NCBI RefSeq assembly: GCF_900496995.4
Contig: NC_044027.1
Location: forward strand, 7,774,743 to 7,838,742
Direction: 5' to 3'
Source of the DNA: Aquila chrysaetos chrysaetos
Taxonomy: Eukaryota > Chordata > Aves > Accipitriformes > Accipitridae
Length of the DNA: 64,000 nucleotides
Made by a program: the position numbers and the translations under genes. Shown one piece after another: positions 10,192-21,700 of the stretch; within the stretch, counting starts at the first letter, position 1; each line of letters opens with the position of its first letter. Below the pieces are notes generated by a model, which ran no database searches, was not told the DNA's origin, and worked only from the letters and a program-made list of their open reading frames with translations.

Positions 10192-10634
10192 TGTCGTGGT
10201 TTCAGCCCAGCCGGTAACCACGCAGCCGCTCGCTCACTCCTCCCGCCCCCTCCGGTGGGATAGGGGGGAGACGGAGGAGAGAAAAGAAAAAAAACTGGAA
10301 CCTCGAGGGTTGGGATAAGGGCAGTTTACTGGGACAACGCAAAAAAAGTTACAACAACAACGACGGGTACTAATGAAAGAGTATACAGAAAAGAGTGATG
10401 CACAGTGTAACTGCTCACCACCCGGGACCCGACGCTCGTCGCTTCCCCCACCCCACCGAAAGTCGAGAGAGAGAGAGCGCCCTCCCCCCGGCCCACTCCC
10501 CATGTATATACTGGGCATGATGTCACATGGTATGGAATAGCTCCTCGGCTAGTTCAGGTCAGCTGCCCCGGCTATGCCCCCCCACCTCCCAGGTTCCTGT
10601 AAAAATTAACTCTATCCCAGCTGAACCCAGGACA
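10192..10634 (-). repeat. 5' LTR of the ERV
   Basis: It starts TGTCGTGG and ends CCCAGGACA on the plus strand and is the partner of 3958-4403. On the minus strand it has a TATA-like element at 10504-10511 and an AGTAAA signal at 10325-10330, consistent with U3-R-U5 order. The outer flank (gcttgtctcctc) leads into the ficolin pseudogene region and shares no duplication with the flank of the other LTR. Confidence 0.93.
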
Positions 10635-11320
10635 GCTTGTCTCCTCATTCTAGTTCTTCTTAAAAACTCATGGATTTAGGTGTCCAATAAAGTCTGGTCT
10701 TTTCAGAAAGAAAAATCAAGATCTGTTTAGTAATAGCTGCAAAACAGGGCAGTTAATTTTATTGTTTTACTGCACAAGAGAAATAAAGAGGTTACACAGG
10801 TTTTCTGGTCTCTACTTACTTAGGCGCTTTGTATTTTTCTGACAGATGTGCCGGACCTAGTGTGTAGAAAAGGTGGGTGTTTCCTAAAAAAGGCCATCTT
10901 CTTGTCTCCTTTTTTGCTGCATCATGTCTGGTCTTTTATATCACATCTGTCATAAAATTTTATTTTTGCTAACTACACAAGTCTACAAGGATCCTTTACT
11001 TAAAAAAAAGCCAAAGAGAAAAGCTGCTTAGAGTTGAATTTAAATGATGGGATTTGAGAAACATGTGGTTCGGTCAGTCTCTTTAAACAGATACATGTGT
11101 CTCTGAATAAATTCTTGTGCACACCTCTGCCTAAAAAAATGAACAATCTGAGAATAAGACTCATGCCCAGCCGAGATATACCCAAGTATTGTCAGCACTT
11201 CCCTTTCCCCATATTTATAAATTTTAAAGCCCCTAAAACAGTTACAACCTTGCCAGCAATGCTAGTTTCCTTTTCCAGTTCACCCATCAGTAGTTAATTC
11301 TCGGTTTAATATGTACCTAG
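10635..11320. other. AT-rich gap between ERV and ficolin relic
   Basis: No exon is recognisable here. I looked specifically for counterparts of the collagen and linker exons of the intact ficolin gene and saw none, although in the intact gene the linker exon lies only about 410 bases before the first fibrinogen-like exon. Confidence 0.6.
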
Positions 11321-13568
11321 GAGCGCAGAGCTGCCGGGAGCTGTTAGCCAGCAGGTTCATCCTGAGCGGCTGGTACCCCATCTACCTCTAGGACTGCTGC
11401 ACTGTGGCTGTCCTCCGTGAGATGGAGATGGACGGGGCGACTGGAGCAGAGGTGTGAGGCTCCCCCAGCCCCTGCGGGTGTGCAGCTTCCTGCCCCTGTG
11501 CCAGCCAGTTTTCCAGAGACGAGTGGATGGCTCCGTGGACTTTTTCTATCTCTGAAATTCATATAAAAAAAGTTTTGGGAGCCAGCTGACTGAATTCTGG
11601 CTCAGGGATGACAGTATTCACATGCTGACATTAGAGAGTAAAGAAACTGCTAACATGGTTTCCTAACACTGTTCTCACCCGGCAGCAGGAACAGTAAATT
11701 GGTCCAAACGCGAGGGCTCCTCAGCAGAGCCTGGCCAGGGAGATATGGAAACAGCCGTGTCCCCAGCCCCTTGCCTTCAAGCAGAGCCTTTCGGGGAGAA
11801 AAATGGATGTGGCTGCTATTTTGGCTGACTCGGTGAGGATGGAGGGCAGGAGCCGCAGCTATACACATTTAGTGAGCTGTGAAGGACCCTGGCAGCTGCC
11901 AGCATTTTCCCTCCGCATGTCCAAGAGCACATCCCAAACCACTGCTTTACTGCAAGAAAAGAGGGAGAAAGATAATGGAGGAAGACACTAATTTCAGATG
12001 GAAAATATAATAATAAAGATAGAACACCCAAATAAATTATTACCAAATAAAGGAAAAAATTTAACAAAATCTGTTTTTTCCCCCCAAAAAAGTAATCAGG
12101 TTTTCCTTGAAGCGTAGAGGTGAGGCAGAAGACTCAGCTAATATCCAGGAGCACAGATTTCAGTTGTGCTGTGAATATTTAATGAGCTGAGACGTGGCTG
12201 TGAGCTAAACAGGGATTAGGAATCTCCTCAGCAATAAATCAGAATTCCTAAAGACCACGGAAATAGAAATACAGAATAAAAAAAAAAAATTCACCAAAGC
12301 ACTGGCATAATGTGTCTATCAGTGCATCTGTAAATTGTTGTGATTAGGTAAAAACAACCTTTGCATTAACCTGAGAGACTTTGACAACAACCATCATTTT
12401 GCATAATACGTCATTCACAATTTTAGGGGAGACTGAAAATTACAAACTGATCCTCGGAAACTTCAGCAGTGGCAATGCAGGTGAAGAGGCTCCAAGGGAT
12501 AAACTAAAGCTTCTAGCAAGGCAGGGAGGATCTGCAGGTGAAAAGTTGTATTTTATCGTGGCAAGACATGAAATGCTTTCTGCATCATGCAAATGATCTT
12601 GTCTCGTCTGTCCCATAAGGGACCATGCAGGACCTTTCATGGTCTGGCACCACTAGGGATGCTCAGATCACAAGTAATAGAGCATCCAGCATAATCAGAG
12701 AGCCCTGTTAAATACCACCCCAGAACATCACTGATGCTGCTGGGGTTACAAGTTCTCTTCAGACCAAGGTCACTAATCCTAAAGGATAAAAAGGCATAGC
12801 ATAATTTAATAATAATCCCTGGTGATCTGTGCAGACAAAGCTCTCACTCCATAGCGTGTCCAGAATTAGTTGTACCGACTAAGCTTTCTATTTGCAAAGG
12901 GACTCTTTGATGCAGCCACACTTTGCTGAAGAAGGACCTAGATATGGAATTTACTGGACACTTAAAATAGCAACAGATAGCTGTTTTCATATCTGGGTTT
13001 TCTAGCACTTCAGACAGGACACCATCACAAGCAGGTAACAGCAGCAAGAGAGACACAAGACAGACCTAAATAATTTTGATCCCTGAGACATTGCTGCTAG
13101 TCCAAAGTGCCTCCTCCACTCTTGCTCAACAGGTCCTCGCCACCCTTGGCTGGAGGAAGGGGAGGTGTGAGGGCAGGGACTTTGCCCTGCTGCAGAGGAC
13201 TGTGTGTTCCTGGAAGGCCAGAGAGGATGTACGTGCAGGATGGACCAGTGATGGCGGTGGGGACAGGGCTCTAGTGACACATGGATGCTGGAGTTTTAAC
13301 AACACTTGTTTGTTTTCTCCACAATGGATTCATTGGTCAAAAAAACATGCTGTTTTCATCCAAAGACCGTGATAACAATGTGTACTCTAATAACTGTGCC
13401 ATAACCTACAAAGGTGCTTAGTGGTACCATTAGTGCCACAGCGCCAACCTCAATGTCTTTTACCACCATGGAGCTCATGACAGTTTTGCAGATGGCGTCA
13501 ACAGGCAGACAGGCAAAGGATACAAATACTCTTACCAGCTGTTGGAGATGAAATTCAGGCCAATGTAG
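11321..13568 (+). pseudogene. Ficolin pseudogene, fibrinogen-like exons only
   Basis: Four blocks match the last four exons of the intact downstream ficolin in order. 11321-11450 matches its exon 7 (ILSGWY is retained). 11508-11636 matches exon 8 (the SQLTEFWL stretch, with one-base shifts). 12348-12480 matches exon 9 (LRDFDNN). About 13322-13568 matches exon 10 and ends EMKFRPM then TAG. Disabling changes include UAG at 11389-11391, a UGA in the exon 8 block, UAA and frame loss in the exon 9 block, and UAG at 13419-13421 and 13431-13433, the first replacing a conserved Trp. The intron between the first two blocks is only about 57 bases. Signal, collagen and linker exons are absent, so this is a 5'-truncated tandem duplicate. 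It keeps intron positions, so it is not a processed copy. Confidence 0.92.
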
Positions 13569-16500
13569 CCTAGCAGGAAGGCTGTGGTTTGTCTGTGGCT
13601 TTCAGAAAATTTTTCAGTGACACAGGTTGTTGCCACCAGAGCTGGATTTCAGCTGGATTTTAGCTCCATGTTGGGCAACAGTCTAGCTCCAGCAACATTC
13701 AGTCCTTGGTCTTTAGTCCCAGCTCAGGCTAAAGGAAAAGAAAAAGTTACTTTCTACAAGATTCATTTTTGCTGAAACAAACAAAAATAAAATAAAGAAA
13801 TGTTTGTTTAAAACTTTATACTCTTCTGAGTAACAAAGTCAGTCAGTAGTCCTACCAAAGCCACAATGGTTATCAAACAAAATACTGGACTGAGCGGCCC
13901 ATTAGCCAAACCATTAACACTGAATCTGCAGCTTTCCTCTCCAGGCTCAGCTGAATACTGTCACTCGAGAAGATACTATTAAACAGCCTGAAAAGATTTA
14001 CAATAGAGAAAGTACAACAGAGTTCAGCCCTGCAGCAAACCAGGGAAGTCTATCCCTCAGCTTTCCTGAAAAATCCAGTCCTTCTTCTCCATATAAAAAA
14101 GTCCAGCATGTTTTTATGGCTTGTATTGCATAATGTCTGGAGGGAGCCAGAAAACCTGGACCGAGCTCAGTTATGCTTGACATACAGCACTGCAGATAGC
14201 GGTGCCTGTTAGGGGAAATAGTTTCCTATTTTAAGCTCCTCAGCTGCTTAACTCTGCAAATTCACTGGACTCACGTCAGGAGATCATGAAAATCCACTAC
14301 TGGAGAGGAAGGAAGCAAATATTGTAATGCAGTGGTCACTAAAAAAAAAATGGGATATTTGAGGCCTGAATGGGGATAACAAGAGAAGTATATGCAAAAC
14401 CTTCACCAAGAACCAAATAATTCCCCTGATGCAGGTATAACTTCCAGTTGTGTGACATTTATCTGATCCAACAACAGGCAAATTTTTTGGGAAAATTATT
14501 CTGCTGTTTAGCTCTTGCTGTCCTTGCCCATTTGGTGTGCATAGCCTCATCAGATGCCCTCGCAGCAAGAGCCTCCTTTGCCCCTTTCCTGAGCACACTC
14601 CTCATCCAACCATTTGTGCCAGAGTGACCAATCCCTCCTGTGTCTCCACTGCTCTGTACATGGGGAAATTAATATCAGCAAAGGAAAATGGCTTGTGCCT
14701 TTTTCCTTTCCACTCTTCAGGATTCATCTGAGGAGGGAGGGTGCAGAGCAGCTTCTGCCTATCTTATAAATCACATGTCTGCCTGTCTTCCCCGCTCTCA
14801 GTGATGAACAGCTGCCAGCGTTTCACAGATCAGAAGAGGTGTTACCAGAAATTATAAAATAATTTGAAAATGGAATACAGCAGGAAATATCTTGTCAAAG
14901 CAGAGGCTGATAGAGAGGCTGGTAGGAAAGAAACCACTGAAATGAAATCCTTTTTGGGTAGGTTCTCTCAATATATTATCATAAGGAGAGTTAAGCAAAG
15001 GGTCCCCAGTACCAGCTCCCAGAGGAAACCAAGCAAATGCCAAACCAAATGTTCTGCAAGGGCATGCAGCTGATGTGCAATAACTGATACAGACCTGTCC
15101 TAATTGGCTCTTGAAATTAGGAAACCACTGTGCCCCAAAATCAGTGTATGGAAATGTGGGGAAGGAGCCCATAAATGCACATTCAAAGTCAGTGTCCTGT
15201 GTTCATAAATCACTGCACTGCCTGGCTATCCAGTACAAAGATATGCTACAGTCAGCACCAGCTATGGAAAAGGTTGGCTTTGCTCTGCCCAGCAAAGCAG
15301 ACTTGTCTGTGGGCATCAGTCAAGACCTGTGAAACCAGCAGCCTGAGCTCCTCACAGCCAGGAACTTCCATTGAAGCTTCCCTGGGAAAGCAGGGAGTGA
15401 AACCTTGTTCAGCCACACAGCATGTGAAACCCAAGGGGTAAGCAGGGAGAAGTCTTCTCCCTTTGCTTCCCCACATTTCCCTTCCCTGTTGAGGACAACT
15501 GTCTTTAGAAACTCTACCAGTTACCTGTGCCTTTCGGGAGCATCAGGAACTCCTTGGAACTGGTTTTGTAGTAAGGACAAGGGAAATGTGCAGCAGGGAT
15601 CTTAGCACTGAGGGGCTTGGACACTTAAAGATGCCATATGGTCACAAAACCCAGAAGCAGAAAGGGAAAACCAAGCGATATCTTTTGAAAAAACTGCTGT
15701 TTGACCTTGGGCAAATATCTCTACCACAGGTATTAAGACTGGTTATGGGCTGAAGAAATTCTCCCTTGGAAATATAAGTGTTCCTCAAAATAACCATGGA
15801 AATTTTTTATTTGCACATAGTGAACAGCTTTAAATAGCATAGTTCACAAAAGGCTAAGCCAGAAGAACACATTTCCTTGTTGCTTTGGATGATAACCTAC
15901 CCTTGCAGGTTAACATCACTCCTTTCCCAGGAAGGCAAGTCTCCAAAGCGCATGGAAGCTCTCCTTGAGCACCCGCAATGGTGCCAACTCAAGCAAGCTC
16001 TTATTTCACATTGCTTGAAGTCAGATGTGTCAGAGCTTACCTCCCAGCTCCCCAGTGCCGACTGTCTGCCCTTCTTGCAGCTTTAGGAGTTACATAGTAA
16101 TGTCCTTAGTTTAGCACAGAGCAGAGGAAAGCAATGTCTGGAGCTTGCTGCATGTTGTTTTGGCTACGTACAGCTTTTCCCATCGCCACTGCAAAAGCTC
16201 TAGCATCCTGGTGGCAGCAAAGCCCCAAGACCACAGCAGGAGCCAGGATTTCACCTACAATTTTGCATTAATCAGTGCTAAATCCCCTGTTGCACACAGT
16301 TATCATGTTCCCACATGACTTTTTGAAGCTCCTCTGTCATCTGGTTGTGCCTTCTGATTTTCTAAGCTTAATTTCTTGGAGATTTGCAGATCAGTTCAAT
16401 TCTGGGGACTTCACTCTTGGCATGTACGTCTCTAGAGGTGAAGTGATGGGTCACAGTGTTCAGAGGTGCCCCCATTCACCCAGTGTGCTTAAAATTCTTG

Positions 16501-18660
16501 TTTTGTCATCTCAAGGTGATCCTGGACTTTTGAGATTTACGGGGGACATTTCCCAGGGCTCAAGGAAGAATCTACATAGAAAAAAGAATTGCTGATGGTG
16601 TAAATGATCAGCCCTCTGCAATCTTCACTGGCTCCTGGCATGAGGAAAAGCAATTAAGGACATATTGATCACTGGGCCAATTTCAAAATCTACCCTTGGG
16701 GGCCTGACCTACTTTCGCCTAAACTTGTTCATTGGCAGTTCCCCCCAGCTCCCCAAAGTAGTTGCATCCACAAGGACACTGCTGCTCTCCTTGGATGGAA
16801 GCGGGCTGACATCTCCAGGTGTCCCCAGGTTGGATGGAGCCTGCAGCTGGTAATACCTAAGGGAAAGCATCACTGCTGGGCAGATGCATCACAGCTACCT
16901 CCACAACATGCGTTCTCAACCCAACCCAGAGCTGGCCACCCTGCTAATGGAGCAACTGGGAAAAGCTGGAGAAATCCATTTTTTTTTGGCAGGACAGATC
17001 TAGCCTGGATCCCTTAAGAGACTGTAATGATGGGGTAATCTGCAAGGCAAATTTTGCCATTGCTTTTTGGAGTGATTTACTAAGGGAAACAGCTGAGGGC
17101 AGCAGCTTTTGCCTCCAGATATTTGGAACAAGGTATTGCAGCCATTTCCAGGCACAGAGCACAGGATATAAGGCACTGGGCAGGAAAAGGCTTCTCAGTG
17201 CTAGGGGCTGGCTCTTCTTCATCTCCACCTGCCCATGGGACAGACACAGTTCTGTCCCAGATAGGCAGCACAGGCTGTACAGGTGACAGAAGAGGGGTGC
17301 GCAAGGCCCCAGTCACCCTGTAGCTGCCCTGCATAGACCTCTCCCTCCCCAGCAGCTCAGAGGCACCTGCTCATCCTTCTTCTCTTTCCTTCTGAAAGGC
17401 TGAAGAAAGAAGCTGCTCTCATTTCACCCCAAGAATTGCATGCACAGTGCTTGCCACAGATTATGAGCTACTTTTTCCCATGCAAAGCAAATCCCAAACT
17501 TGAATGCAACCAGTCTGATCACAATCCCTCTGATTTCCCTGCACTTTTTTTCAGATGGGGGCAGGAAAGTAAGGTGTGCATTTCCCTGCCAGAATTGGTT
17601 CTCGGGAATGACAATAATCACAACATCTACTGGATTATTATTTTATATGCATGCATATAAGAATTTGTATATGAGTGTGTGTATGTATATGCTATTTGGG
17701 GGGACAGAGAATTTAAGTGACAGCCAAATACTTATCTCCCCCTGCTTTCTCCCATTTGCTTCACGTTAAAGAAAGCTGTCATATATTATTGGAATTTGGG
17801 ATGTTAGAGGTACCTCATGATAGAAGCAAATGCTTGAGGGGTAGCTATGTTCTGCCTCTGACATCCTGATAGCTGGGAAAGGCTCCAAGGAATCAGAGTA
17901 TTCTCCAAACTGGCATGCAATGGTAAAGAGAAAAAAACTTAAACTCTGCCCTCTGCTAAAATTCATAAACTTTACAGGCTCTGTGTCTTAAGTTAACAAA
18001 CTCGATAAGGCAGTTTGGACCTGTAGTACTCTGCCACAAATGAGCAGAGCACAGGGCATAGCAACAGCAAAGCAAAACGGAAATCCTGCTTACTATTACA
18101 ATGAACAGGGACTGGAGAAAAAAATAGGTGAGGAAAAAGAAATCAGACATGCTCTGCCCACCTAACCTTGCCTGGATACATAGAGTTTTAACTCTGTTTC
18201 ATTCATGGATCATGTATAAATTGAAACTTCTGTTTGAACGGTTGCAAAATGATGCTGGGCTGCCTGGCAGGCAGCACATCGGAGCATGAGCCAGGCTGTG
18301 CCAGTGGCCTCAGCTGACCTTGGGCTTTTCGTCTCCCAGTACCTCAGTTTCCCCGTCTACACAGTAAGCTCTGCACTTTGTAAAGGGCCACTGGCAGGCA
18401 GGGTTAGAGGAGGTGTCTGCTCTTAGCTAAACCTATGTTTATGCATGTTCATTTCCTCTAGAAATACAAAATGGGAGGGGAAAGGCATCCAAAATTTGCT
18501 GAGGACAGAGGCAAAGCAGGCTGGGGCAGCCAGGCAAGAACTTTCCCATCAGACTTGAGGAAAGTGGCTTATCTGGGATACAGCTAGAGACCCAGCCAGA
18601 GTCCCAGACCTGAGAGCAGGCAGTGGGCAAGCGCAGAGGTGGAGCTTACACGGGGGTTTT
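13569..18660. other. Intergenic region, no gene recognised
   Basis: About 5 kb with short open frames only and no paired splice sites around a meaningful protein. An AT-rich aataaaataaa stretch at about 13786-13796 follows the ficolin relic and may be its old polyadenylation region. Regulatory sequence for the intact ficolin gene may lie in the last few hundred bases, but only the TATA box can be named. Confidence 0.55.
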
Positions 18661-18667
18661 TGTTAGA

Positions 18668-18675
18668 TATAAAAG
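18668..18675 (+). promoter_or_regulatory. TATA box of the ficolin gene
   Basis: TATAAAAG lies 89 bases before the ficolin ATG. Transcription would start near 18697-18702, giving a 5' untranslated leader of about 55-60 bases in the same exon as the signal peptide. No CpG island is present, which fits a tissue-restricted gene. Confidence 0.75.
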
Positions 18676-18756
18676 GCTTAGATGAGTCGATGCTAACCAC
18701 AGCGCCTGGGACGTGGATGAGGGGAGCTCTGCAGAGAGTGGAGAGCAGTGCCGGCC

Positions 18757-21700
18757 ATGGGAAGGGCAGCCCCAACCCTCTTGGCTCTGATCAGCCTAGC
18801 AGCGACTATTTGTGATGCCCAGGACACCTGCCCAGGTGAGTGGGGCACAAATCCTACTGCCATCCTGCTGAGACAGCCTGTTTCATCTCCCCCATAACAC
18901 AACGAGCTGGGGGGATATGTTTTTTCCTTCTATGTTTGTTTTAACTCAGCTGCAAGTGGGAGGAGGGTAAGAGGAGGCTGAGGTCTCAGCAGCCACTTAA
19001 CAAAAATCCTGGCTCCAACCAAAGATGTAGCATCCTCCCCCACTCCCTAGTGGGATCTCCAGAAACAGGCTGTCCCAGTCGTGGTTTTCCATTCTCGTTA
19101 TGGTTTTGTTTTTTTTTTTTTTTCCTGGTGCCTTGGCCCAGTTACGAAAGGATGCAGAGCAATACTAAGGATCGGTCAAGTGCTTGCTTGGTGCCAGGCA
19201 CCCTGGCAGCTTGGGGACACTGCACACCGCAGCTTTCTGTCTATATTCCTTGGGAAGGTGATGGGGCAATTTCAAACTGACATGCTCTCAGGAAATTTAG
19301 TAGAACCTTTACTGTCCACAGATCCATCAATGTCACTTACTCTGCTGTCAATACCCCTCAGGGCACCTCTCACCTTTTGTTTTATTGAGCTACAGTATAT
19401 GTGTCATGCATGTAGTGTCATATATAACTGCTTCCTCTCCCACTGAACTCCCGTGAAGCCAGAGAGATTCAGTGTCTAGCTCCTCTAATATGTGAGATCC
19501 TCCATGCCATCTGTTAATCCACACAACACCTCCAGACTCCCACACTCATTGCTTTTGCTTGCACTGTTCCTCAACTCCAGAAGGTTTGGTTTCCTCTCCA
19601 AGACATTTCAGAGCCCTAATAATCTCCATGAAGACTGTCTTCATTTCCTCAGAGGTGAGAATAGTGGGACTGGGTGATGCTGACCGGCTCGCCATTCTCC
19701 AAGGATGCCCAGGGATCCCAGGTGCTTCCGGCCCAAAAGGAGAACCAGGCCTCCCAGGAACAAAAGGTGAGGCCCCAAAAGCCAGTGATGAACACTGTGA
19801 TATTAGATGGCTTTGTTGCTGAGTAGGGGAAGCAAGCTGAGGCTGGAGCAGTGGCTGGCCTGGCATTGGCTTCTGTGAGCATCTGGAGTGTCAAATAGGA
19901 GTGGAAAACACCCCATCTAGAGATGTGCTGGTACATGCGGAGTCGTCTTTTTTTTTCCGAGTCCTGTCACAAGTCTGAAATGGTTGTGGTGTATGAAGTG
20001 TCAGAACGCATTTGTTTCTTCTACAGTAAAAACATCCATTTATTTTCTGAGCCTTTACTGAACAGCTTGGGTGGGAGGAAGGCTGCAATGCTCCTGCATA
20101 TTTACCGGGAAACAGTCTGGGAACGGTACCGGCAACCCCTACCCCAGGAAGCAAGGGAGATGGGGGCCCTTCAGGATTTTCATAGCCAACTTATAGAGAA
20201 CGTGAATCACATTAGCAGAGGGAGCAGATCCACCGCAGCAAAATCCATGAGCTGTCTTGAAGATGTACAAAGCTCATAGCAAATCATATGTGTACTGCAA
20301 ATTAGGAATTACACTGGCGGTACCAGTGTAATGTAGCATCCATGGAAGAAAAGGAATAAGATACATTGCAAGATTGAACCTAATTAACAAAACCCAGCTG
20401 CTTTGTTTCTGCAAAAGCCAAGGCCCACCTTCCTGGCCTTTTGTATCACCTCCCCTCTGGTAAGGTTGCAATGTGCACATACAAACTGAGTCTTTCCTTG
20501 CAGGAGAAATGGGAGCCCAGGGACTCCCTGGGAAAGCAGGACCACCTGGTGCAAAAGGTAATGCATAACATATTCAGCTCTACTCCATAAATCTACCTAA
20601 GTTCAGGACATGCATGGGGAGTCTGGGCCTACAGAGATAAACCGTAGAGCTGGTCTTAGTCCAAGAAACAGCCCTGAAGTAGCATAGGAAAAGCAGGATT
20701 TGGGGGTATGGATCTTGCATGGGGTGAGTACTAGAAACAGTGTCCTTGACTGGGAGTACATCACAGAGGAAGATACTACTCTTCTTCTCAAAGTTCCCCA
20801 CTGACCCTTACCAGCCCCCTAAAATCAGACCTCCCCCCATTTCCCACTGCTATCCTAACCTGCCTCCACCCCAACAAGCCTGCCCAAATGCCCCCCCTCT
20901 CTGAGGAGCTTTGGGCTGCTTTGGCCAGGAGGCTTGGTGCACAGACATGATGCTGAGTGCTTCCAGCAGTCTCCAGGCCTGGACTCAGCATGAAATGCCA
21001 TTGTAGCTCACTTGACCAGAAGGATGGGATCAAACCACTGGGAAACAGCTGGCACAGGGTGAAGCAAGGATGGAATAGGGGTTTCTTTGCAATGGGATGA
21101 GCCTCTGAAAAGAGGAAGATATCTGCTGATAAATTGGCTTTCACTTCATCCAGGCTGTGCTTAAGGTCTTCAGCAGGATCTGTGTGCTGCAGACATTCAA
21201 AAAGTGTCTCTTCTGAAGAAACCAGTTTCTAGCACAAGGTGGCACCCAGTAACTGAGCACTGGTGCACTGAAAACAGCCCCTTTGCCTGCTGAATATATA
21301 GCTATTTCCTGGCCAAAAGCACTGAAGCTTTCAGCTGAAAACCTAGCAGGAAATGGATGAGCCCACTGGAAAAGCAGCTATTGCCCAAAATCTCACAGGT
21401 GCCTGGCTGAAAACAGAAAGGACTCACAAAAAGTCACTGAAACGGAGCTGTGAATCCCCATATGCTCCAGCAGATGGAGGCAGCAGTTCTCCCTCCCCTG
21501 TGTCCTGTTCTTCCTGCCGTTGCTGAGAGATGCTCCTGATCAAGACAGCAGCCAGGCCAGGGTGGCAGCACCAGCTGGGACACTCAGCAGCCTCTCCTCT
21601 ACATTTGGGACTTATGGGAGGGCTGGAGCAGCCACTTCGGGAGCCACAGTAATTCACTCGCATTGAGTCATCTGTGATGAGCATTTTCCTCTTGTATTTT

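Larger units (their letters stand above)
3958..10634 (-). mobile_element. Near full-length endogenous retrovirus, ERVL-like pol, decayed
   Basis: Two LTRs of about 445 bp (3958-4403 and 10192-10634) flank about 5.8 kb of internal sequence read on the minus strand. In element order this holds a 5' LTR, a lysine-type primer-binding site, a hydrophobic leader frame, gag, a protease/reverse transcriptase/RNase H/integrase region, a polypurine tract and a 3' LTR. No envelope gene is visible: the integrase C-terminal region ends near 4935 and only about 530 non-coding bases separate it from the 3' LTR. The reverse transcriptase has a YIDD active site and the integrase resembles class III (ERVL). 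The copy cannot make complete proteins: gag has an in-frame stop and pol has three frame changes. The bases flanking the element (ccagg before 3958, gcttg after 10634) do not match, so there is no target-site duplication. Confidence 0.95.

Noticed and set aside
10192-10634. Lentiviral origin suggested by the lysine-type primer site
   Set aside because: Reverse transcriptase and integrase motifs are ERVL-like, and no lentiviral accessory genes or env are present. The primer site alone is not diagnostic.
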